A model generated the notes under the pieces. It had not been told where the DNA came from. It saw nothing but the letters and a program-made list of their open reading frames with translations, and made no database searches. The translations under genes and the position numbers were made by a program. This document shows positions 57,301 to 64,000 of a stretch of 64,000 nucleotides of DNA, one piece after another. Source of the DNA: Erigeron canadensis (taxonomy: Eukaryota > Streptophyta > Magnoliopsida > Asterales > Asteraceae); NCBI RefSeq assembly GCF_010389155.1, contig NC_057768.1, positions 3,656,501 to 3,720,500 on the forward strand, in the 5' to 3' direction. Each line of letters opens with the position of its first letter. Positions within the stretch are counted from its first letter, which is position 1.

Positions 57301-57329
57301 ATAGCAAAAGATTGTTGTTTGATGAATGA
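54317..57329 (+). CDS. K-element two-exon gene, inner copy (unknown function, env-position-like), damaged
   Basis: Exon 1 runs from ATG 54317 to 56036 and exon 2 from 56225 to about 57329. The intron is GT-AG and joins codons in phase. Order of parts: a conserved globular region of about 270 residues (HFHDMFNYIARSRLSFAF, GRWRYLAYALLVCL, RKRFLLYPRFVMAIVRHF), an Asp/Ser/Glu-rich tract, KRRR basic stretch, a leucine/valine heptad coiled coil (VDLLESRVRTLESDL), and a Ser/Gly-rich linker. Exon 2 is basic with KKRVVKPDETVEF. The globular part resembles ORFs I recall next to Sirevirus-like elements in Asteraceae. Breaks seen are a stop in exon 1 at 55415, a stop in exon 2 at 56656 and a one-base loss near 57175. 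I cannot name a function. Confidence 0.65.
56037..56224 (+). other. Predicted intron in the inner K gene
   Basis: The donor CAG/GTTTCT and acceptor ATAG/ATGATCC bracket 188 bp of AT-rich sequence. The same intron lies at 59527-59705 in the outer copy. Removing it joins codons in phase in both copies. Confidence 0.7.
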
Positions 57330-57379
57330 TCAGATTTTGAAGACTAAGAAATCGAAGGTGCTGCTGTCAAGGGGGAGTT

Positions 57380-58019
57380 TGTTGATGCACGTTGATGTGA
57401 CAACAACAACTTAGATTTGATATGTCGTTTAGATTGAGACATTATGTTAATTTATGTCGTATCTATATATGTAATTGATAGATTATGGACTTTATGTTTT
57501 GGTAATGATCGATTACATGTTTTGGTGTTATATATATGTGTTATGTATGATGTTTGTTGTGTGATATACAAATACAAACATAATATGTGTTAGGATTCCT
57601 TAATATGAAACACTTAGGAATATAACTAAGTCTTATATCTAACGAAGATAAGGTATATCTTCGTTAGAGGCAAACGAAGATAAACTTCGTTTGGTACAAA
57701 CGAAGATTAACTTCGTTACATGGGCTGGGCAGCTAAGTTCGTAAGAACAAAGCCCAGCAAGCCCAGTTCGACCTGAAACATATATATACGAATGAATACC
57801 CTAAAATGAGGTATCACATTCGACAGACACGTACTCCAGACACCTAAGTTCGTTCTATAGCTTATAGAAACGAATATAGCATCATACGGCTGATTATTTA
57901 CTTGATAATTAGCGATATACCCGTTTACTAATCAAACTAGTTATCTCGTGAGGATTCCGCACTCACGACATAATCATAGACGATCTCGAGAGCGATCTGT
58001 AGCTATCGAGGGACTCACA
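57380..58019 (+). repeat. K-family LTR L3 (inner, 3')
   Basis: 640 bp from TGTTGATGCACG to GACTCACA, preceded by a GGGGGAG polypurine tract. It joins directly to coding sequence of the outer element at 58020. Confidence 0.9.
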
Positions 58020-60811
58020 AGAAGTAGAGTTGACGTATGAGTTTGAACTTCTTCTTAGATGTTTTTAGAGAATGGGGTTTGTCGGCGCGGTCAAACTTCC
58101 TTTTGATAAGAGTGGTTTTCAGGGAAGATGGAGATATCTTGCGTATGCATTGCTCGTGTGTTTGAGCAAGCGCAAGGCTGGTTTTGATCAACTGTCTGCT
58201 CAGACTGCGTCGCAGATGGTTGCATTAGTGTATAATCGACCTTATCCTTTCTCGAGATACTTTTATCTGGAGTTTCTTGATCAGATTAATGCCAGGGGGA
58301 GGAAGAGATTTCTCTTATATCCTCGGTTTGTTATGGCCATAGTTAGACATTTCTATCCTAACTTAGTGTATGACCAAGGTCCTCGCTACGTTCTTCATGC
58401 TTGGCCTTCGCGTCTTTTTGCTGATCTTGAAGCAAATACACGTAATGTGGCTGGTCTTAATGATCCACCACTTTTTGGTCACTTGATTAATCCAAACTAT
58501 CGATCTCGTCTTGAGAATGATATGTTTGTGGATGATAATGATGAAGATTCTGATTCTGATGACTCAGAAAGTTCTGAGAATGCTTCTGCTAATGATTCTG
58601 ATAGTTCTGATGATGGGAATGATGAAGGTGTAGCCGATAGTTCAGACGGTTCTGCTGCTGCAACCGAGACAGACACAGATGAATCTGCAAGTGTCGCTGA
58701 TTCCCCTCGGAATGAGCGTTGAACTAAGTTGGTTCATGATGTCTCTGCTGCTTCCGAAAGTGATCATTTACATCAGTCTTTTGTTCAAAAAGGTGCTGCT
58801 TTACATAGAGAGCGTCGGAGTAAGGCATGTCATGCTGTTCCTGCTCTTTCTGATTCAGCTCACTCCGTTCATGATGCACATAACCATATTCCTGACCGTG
58901 CTGCTCAGATTGATCCTGATGTTGCTGCTCAGAATGATTCTGAACTGCGTGGAATTTTTGACGATATGGATGATCCCGTGAACAGAGCCAGTTCGGTTAG
59001 TCCGGTGAAACGGACAGGGGGTGCTGATCTTAAGTATACCAGAACTAAGCGTAGACGTGTTGCTGAAGCTACTTCAGTAGTGATTCCTGATCCTCCAAGA
59101 CCAACTGCTGCTGTTATTCCTGCTGTTTCTCAAGCACAAGTATTGCGTCCTCTGGTGGCTCCTTCCTTATCCTACAGACTTCCTTCAGATTCTTCGCTTG
59201 TTCGTCGTGTTGATCTTCTGGAGACTCAGGTTCGTACTTTGGAGTCTGATCTCACCGATACCCTGCTTCAGCCTTGACATTTTTGATCAACTAGGTCAAG
59301 AATCAAGGTGGAGAAGTTCCTGAAGAGATTTGTAGATTGTCAGCGGTTCAACCAAGACGTCAGAATGACGATGATGATGCTGATAATGCTGGTGATAGGA
59401 ATGATTCTTGCCCAGCTGAAGACAAAGGAAAGGGTGTAGAGATTGAGGGGGAGACAGGAGGTGATATTTCTCATGCTGGTCCTTCTGGTGTTGGTGCTGG
59501 TCCTTCTGGTGTTCCTCATGATTCAGGTTTCTGATTTTGATTATGATAAAGATTATTTAGATAGAATGTATATTCGATTGTATGTAATAAGTTATGACAT
59601 GTAAATGTAATCTATCTTATTTCAATACAATTACATTTCATCTTTATTATAATTATCATGATTATTCTTTGTATTCTGGTGTTCATTTTTTGTAAATCTT
59701 AATAGATGATCCAGATTATACAGATTTATTCTTTGATGGTGATGAGCTCGAGGAAGGTGAATTTGTTCCTCAACCAAACCTAAACATATTCAAGAAGCCT
59801 TATGGGTTTGATGAAGTTTGGGACTCAATTCCTGAAGATCCATCGATTGAAGAAAGTAGGATGTTAGATCTGAAGAGATCAGATGTTCGGGAAAGAATGC
59901 TTCAAGTTCCATTCAGTAGCCAAACTAAAGTTTTACACTTTGTTGTATATGCTAAGAATGGTGATGCATTGATTCCTTCTGATTATGAGATTAACTTGAC
60001 AAGACCATTCAGTCCAAATGATTTTCCAGTTCCTCTCAGAGATGATGATCCATTACATGTGGTTGATCGACATGTGCCCGAGAGAAGAATTAATGAATGG
60101 ATGGTCTATAGGGAAACTTGGAAACCAAATTTGTATTGGACTCATATCTCAGACAAAGATGCTGCAAAGTACAAGACAATCATCTGGAGTTGGTTCTATG
60201 ATGATGAACTAAAGCTGTTTGTTCTTAAAAGACCAGAAGGTTGTCAATACTTAGCTTGGTGTAAAAGACATTTCAGGAGTTTATGTGAAGAAGACTTACA
60301 TGAACTTGGAAATAATTGGATTATCAATCCAAGTGATGATGGTTTAGCTGATGTTATCGGTAAGAATCTTCGTAATGATTTCTGGTTGAGAAAGAACATG
60401 AAAGATTCAGACAAACCGCAGTTTAAGATTGAACCAAGACCGAAGAAAAGAGTGGTCAAGCCAGATAAAACTATTGAGTATGTTCAACATGACATCAAGT
60501 GTATGATCAAAGTCCCTGCCAAGAAATGGGCACAAGACGTCTTGGACAAGATGGATAATTGGGAAATTGATCAAAACTCTAGTGAAGCGAAGATGTATGC
60601 AGACTCGAAGAAGAAGATTTTGTTGAGAAAAGTATATGATCCGATGCAGTTGGTGAACTTCTCAAGAAATGATCTAAGGAAGTTATACGATACAAAATGT
60701 TCATTCTTGCCGTTTTGTAAGCATGATAAAAGCCGTTATCGTAAGATTCTTCAACTTTGCTTACATGAAGATATCCATGCAAATAGCAGAAGATTGTTAT
60801 TTGATGGATGA
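58020..60811 (+). pseudogene. K-element two-exon gene, outer copy, 5'-truncated and damaged
   Basis: This begins inside the globular region (equivalent to about 54627 of the inner copy) because of the inner insertion and flanking deletion. Exon 1 remnants run to 59526, the intron is 59527-59705, and exon 2 is 59706-60811, which is fully open. Stops lie just before 58072 and at 58720-58722, and a frame change lies near 59265. Relative to the inner copy, most differences in the globular region are synonymous. An additional segment (near 59130-59200, with SYRLPSDSSLVRRVDLL) is present before the coiled coil. Exon 2 ends with FLPFCKHDKSRYRKILQLCL, which the inner copy has out of frame. Confidence 0.7.
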
Positions 60812-60862
60812 CCAGATTTTGAGGACTGAAGAAATCGAAGGTGCTGCTGTCAAGAGGGAGTT

Positions 60863-61472
60863 TGTTGATGCACGTTGATGTGACAACAGCAACTTAGATT
60901 TGATCTGTCTTTTAGATTAAGACATTATGTTACTTTATGTCGTATCTATATATATGTAATTGATAGATTATGGACTTTATGTTTTGGTAATGATCGATTA
61001 TATGTTTTGGTGTTATATATATGTTATGTATGATGTTTGTTGTGTGTTATACAAGTACAAATATAATATGTGTTAGGATTCCTTGTTGATGAAACATTTA
61101 TGAATATAACCAAGTTTTACATCTAACGAAGATAAACTTCGTTTGTACCAAACCAAGATTAACTTCGTTACATGGGCTGGGCTGCTAAGTTCATAAGAAC
61201 AAAGCCCAGCAAGCCCAGTTTCGATCTGAAACATATATATACGAATGAATACCCTAAATTGAGGTATCACATTCGACATACACATAAAACAGGCGACTAA
61301 GTTCGTTCTATAGCTTATAGAAACGAATATAGCATCATACGGCTGATTATTTACTTGATAATTAGCGATATACACGATAACTAATCAAACTAGTTATCTC
61401 GTGAGGATTCCGCACTCACGGCATAACAATAGACGATCTCGAGAGCGATCTGTAGCTATCGAGGGATTCACA
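60863..61472 (+). repeat. K-family LTR L4 (outer, 3')
   Basis: 610 bp, matching L1 except for a deletion of about 30 bp in the CGAAG palindrome region. It is preceded by the purine tract AAGAGGGAG and ends TTCACA, followed by target duplication AAGGC. Confidence 0.9.
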
Positions 61473-61677
61473 AAGGCCCTTTTTGGCCACCGCTAATGCA
61501 TTAATTGATTGTAGGCGGGGTACGGTTGAAATGACCTTTGGCAACAGTAAGATTAGATTGAATGTTTTTGCTAGTGTTCCTAACCCCGTAGTTAGTGACG
61601 AATGCTTTATGGCGGATGTCATTGACGAGTGCATTTCTCTTGAAAGTGAGGAAGACACACGGGAGTCTTGTGCTTTG
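61473..61677 (+). pseudogene. Athila-like pol fragment (copy 2, right part)
   Basis: Equivalent to 36992-37196 of copy 1 (the end of the protease region: [29 protein letters not shown]). It continues Athila copy 2 beyond the K insertion, then ends abruptly after GTGCTTTG, where unrelated sequence begins. No other Athila sequence follows. Confidence 0.9.
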
Positions 61678-61752
61678 TATTACCGAGAGTTGTTTCAAGT
61701 GGAAGAGTTGCAAGTTTCAAGAATGGAATAAGAAATTGTATACTTGCATGTG

Positions 61753-62016
61753 ACTGCGCCGCAGTGGGATATACCTTGTCCACTGCGCCGCAGTCCAATC
61801 CCACGGAAAGGTTGTGAACAAACCCCACTGCGCCGCAGTGGGGATGGCAAGAGAAAGACTGCGCCGCAGTCGTAAAAAGGGAAAAGGAAGCCGAGGAAAA
61901 GGACTGCGCCGCAGTGGAGGTATCCATTGCCACTGTGCCGCAGTCACCCGGAAGTCAAAGTCAAAGGCCTCTCACTGCGCCGCAGTGAGGGAAGGCACAT
62001 CCCACTGCACCGCAGT
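61753..62016. repeat. Array of eight odd palindromes ACTGCGCCGCAGT with alternating spacing
   Basis: The 13-mer ACTGCGCCGCAGT starts at 61753, 61782, 61827, 61858, 61903, 61932 (variant TGTGCC), 61974 and 62004 (variant TGCACC). Each is two self-complementary halves around a central C. Start-to-start spacings are 29, 45, 31, 45, 29, 42 and 30, so motifs come in pairs. The last lies about 48 bp before the TATAAAT at 62064. Confidence 0.95.
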
Positions 62017-62063
62017 GGGAGCACGAAGTCCTGGGACGTTTTTCTACATCAGAATTAGAGGAG

Positions 62064-62070
62064 TATAAAT
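62064..62070 (+). promoter_or_regulatory. TATA box downstream of the palindrome array
   Basis: GAGTATAAATAG in an otherwise GC-rich-to-AT-rich transition, the expected position of the core promoter of the LTR-like segment. Confidence 0.5.
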
Positions 62071-62845
62071 AGAAAACCATGACCTAATTTCCAAGGGATC
62101 TAAAATATTTCTAGGAGTTGTTCTACAAGGGTTCTTCAATCTCCAAGCAAGTTTTTCTTAGGCGGATTCATTGAAGATTCACGAGCACCCATCTAGATCG
62201 TATCTACTTTTATTGTCTTGAAATTTTAATTTATCAAACGATTGGTACATCATGTTTCTCTTATATTTTAATTATTATTTTGAATTGATCGTAAGTAGCT
62301 AAACGTTTAATCATCCACCTTGATCAAACTAGACGAATGATGTGATTGCAATATATTTAATTCAAAAGGGTTTATTTAATTATCGTTGTTCCGTGATCTT
62401 GATGATTTAATTCTTTTTATTAATTAATATGATATTGGTTGCATATAAATTCTTCGTTGGTGGTACTAGTTGAATGTATGTGTGATTTTAAAACGGTTAC
62501 TTGTCTATGAGTAATTATCACTAGTTCTTAATTAAATGCAATCACATTTGAAGTCAAGTGAATTCAAGGTGGATGACTTTATTAATATTGTCTGAAGTTC
62601 TTTTTTACTTTTATGCAATTTGTCTTGCAAATTCATTTTAATTTTATTGTCAAAAGGATTTTTGAAGCAACACCCGTTTTCCAAACCATTTTATCAAACA
62701 ACTAGTCAATACAATCCCTGAGAACGAACACGGTCTTACCTCTTAACTATATTACAAACGGTCGGGTCCACTGCCCGATAGTACGTAGTAGTGAGTTTTT
62801 AGGTAATTCTAGTTTTATAAATTTAAAGCTCGATTTTGCACATCA

Positions 62846-63781
62846 GTGAGAAATTTGTACCGGCACCTTTGAGTTTGGAGGAGACATGCAAAATATGAAT
62901 TCTAAAGATCTTGTGTTTGAGCATGAAAATGAGAAGCTCAATCACAAAGTGGGGTTAACCAAGAAAATCATCAAGATCTCCTCAATAAGAGTGCAAACCT
63001 AATAGATTCTTGACGAATCTAAGGTGTATGATTATTTTTCCATAGAGATGTGTCGATCTATGGAGGATATTGATGTAATATGTAGATATTTGTATTTTTG
63101 TATAATGATTGATTGATGATGAATATATATATATATATATGTTGTTGTTGTATATTCTCTACTGTTACCGAGAATGTTGTAATGAACATGTGTGTGATAA
63201 ATTAATTGTGAATGAATGGAATCTATCTGACAACCAATGATAACGGTATTTATAGGCTGTTAGACTGGGCTTTGACAATTATGGCCTAGCCCAAATCCCA
63301 AAGGTACGATGAACATTCCATAATTACACCTTTTCAGTCATCTCATCTGATTCGTAAGTCACCATAATACAATAATATTTATATTGGTATTATGTTGAAA
63401 GAGTGTGTATGAAGGACTGCTGGTTGGGCTAGGCTCAATTTCTGACCTAGCCAATCTCATGTCTAGAGAGGGGTTTGTTCGATCCATAGGGGAGCTTTAC
63501 ACTCTAGTTATTAATATTTATATATAAATATTATAAGACAGTTTTATCATAAAACTTTGATTGTCTCGACAGCTTTCCTTTGGCCCACTCCTAGAGCTTA
63601 GATTATAGCCCAAAACTCGCTACCTTTGCAAATCTCTATGTCTTCTCGTGAAGCCTCACGTGGACCCCATTCCAGTCCTAAGCTTCGTTGGATTGGCTCT
63701 CTCTCCAATTCCTTTTCTTAACTTCGCTACAGAGACAAAGACCTTGTTAGCTTAGACACCTCCTCTTTCCTTTCCTGTTAG
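62846..63781. other. Stretch with no recognised gene
   Basis: About 0.9 kb. Short coding-like phrases near 62890-63000 do not form a frame of useful length. An (AT)n run lies at 63122-63140. No RNA gene or transposon domain is recognised. Confidence 0.45.
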
Positions 63782-64000
63782 CTAATAATGATGATGTTGT
63801 TGAGAAGAGTTTAGATGTTGTTAGTTTGTTAGATAAAAAGTCAAATGTTGAAGCAAATGTCAATCCTGGACCAAGTTCTCTTGATAAGCACAATGTTGCT
63901 GATAAGGCTGCAAACCCTAGTGATAAACTTGTTCAAGATGGTGTGGAGAAGGAAACAAACATTGTTGATGATGGTGGCCATGCAAGTAAAAAGCAGAAAA
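63782..64000 (+). CDS. Possible exon start of an unknown gene, cut by the right edge
   Basis: After a pyrimidine-rich stretch ending TTTCCTGTTAG (a good acceptor), the sequence stays open to the window edge for about 73 codons. It is hydrophilic and Asp/Lys/Val/Asn-rich (VVEKSLDVVSLLDKKSN, ETNIVDDGGHASKKQK), ending in a basic KKQK. It has normal-looking codon use and no low-complexity bias. I do not recognise a family. It could be a gene exon or a retroelement ORF. Confidence 0.35.

Larger units (their letters stand above)
50683..58019 (+). mobile_element. Inner K-family LTR element (L2 to L3)
   Basis: L2 (50683-51318) and L3 (57380-58019) share markers such as TTGATATGTCGTTTAGATTG, distinct from L1/L4. 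L2 lacks its first four bases (TGTT), and about 0.57 kb of outer-element sequence is missing on that side, so a deletion has removed the left junction together with any target duplication. Primer site TGGTATCAGAGC is at 51321-51332. Between 51333 and 54316 there is only non-coding sequence. The two-exon gene follows, then a GGGGGAG polypurine tract at 57371-57377 before L3. Confidence 0.85.
47695..61472 (+). mobile_element. Outer K-family LTR element with a nested second K element
   Basis: Outer LTRs L1 (47695-48334) and L4 (60863-61472) begin TGTTGATGCACG, end CACA, and share sub-family differences not found in L2/L3 (for example TTGATCTGTCTTTTAGATTA). The insertion is flanked by the perfect target duplication AAGGC at 47690-47694 and 61473-61477, within Athila sequence that is continuous across it. 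Inside are an initiator-Met primer site, a 15-codon gag-like stub and a leader. A second K element (50683-58019) follows, then the remainder of the outer element's gene (58020-60811). No RT, integrase or protease could be found, so the family is non-autonomous. Confidence 0.85.
61678..62845 (+). mobile_element. Probable gypsy-type LTR (start not defined)
   Basis: A TATAAAT at 62064-62070 is followed by about 770 bp of AT-rich sequence with CGAACACGGTCTTACC and a GTAGTGAGTTTTTAGG phrase near 62790-62803. It ends TTTTGCACATCA at 62845, a pattern typical of the 3' ends of plant Ty3/gypsy LTRs. The 5' side carries the palindromic array at 61753-62016. No primer site follows at 62846, so it may be a solo LTR or a fragment. 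The left boundary is unclear. Confidence 0.5.

Noticed and set aside
61753..62016. CRISPR-like array because of repeated palindromes with spacers
   Set aside because: The repeats are only 13 bp, the spacing alternates, there are no cas genes and the genome is a plant. It is a promoter-type motif array.

Overview
This is nuclear DNA from a flowering plant, most likely a eudicot. It has GT-AG introns, plant-specific gene families, tRNA-derived SINEs, a plant L1-type LINE and long LTR retrotransposons with plant tRNA primer sites. The style of the retroelement ORFs reminds me of Asteraceae (daisy family). That placement is recollection, not something the sequence proves.

The left part (1-29.6 kb) is gene-bearing. 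It holds the 3' end of an IRX15-type DUF579 xylan gene (2-334), a five-exon gene for a stand-alone RPN10-like vWA domain (3024-5600), a twelve-exon 2-oxoglutarate/Fe(II) dioxygenase (8758-12324), an intronless gene for a 746-residue multi-pass membrane protein of unknown function (14685-16925), and a three-exon tRNA-dihydrouridine synthase on the minus strand (29020-23252). The dioxygenase (2OGD) and dihydrouridine synthase (DUS) belong to a convergent pair that is present three times. Copy A (8.8-13.4 kb) keeps 2OGD and has a dead DUS. Copy B (18.3-21.8 kb) has lost both. Copy C (22.5-29 kb) keeps DUS and has a dead 2OGD. Transposons decorate this block: SINEs, an inverted-repeat foldback element, an Emigrant/pogo-like MITE whose empty site survives in copy A, a 100-bp-arm hairpin, and a broken LINE inside the large DUS intron.

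From 29.6 to 33.3 kb I see no gene, only repeats and a possible solo LTR.

The right part (33.3-62.9 kb) is almost wholly nested LTR retrotransposons. An Athila-like Ty3/gypsy element (33303-45867) has gag, protease, RT, RNase H, integrase and an extra third ORF. It shares its right LTR with a second, partial internal region (45868-47694, resuming 61473-61677). Into that second copy a different LTR family, called K here, inserted with a perfect 5-bp target duplication (AAGGC at 47690 and 61473). The K insertion contains a second K element. K elements have an initiator-Met primer site and no recognisable pol, and carry one two-exon gene of unknown function whose two copies differ mainly at synonymous sites. 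After the Athila fragment comes a GC-rich array of eight 13-bp odd palindromes with alternating spacing, a TATA box and an LTR-like 3' end. The window ends with a possible exon start (63782-64000).

The native genes do not form a common pathway. The informative themes are reciprocal loss within the triplicated 2OGD/DUS pair and the layered history of the retrotransposon nest.
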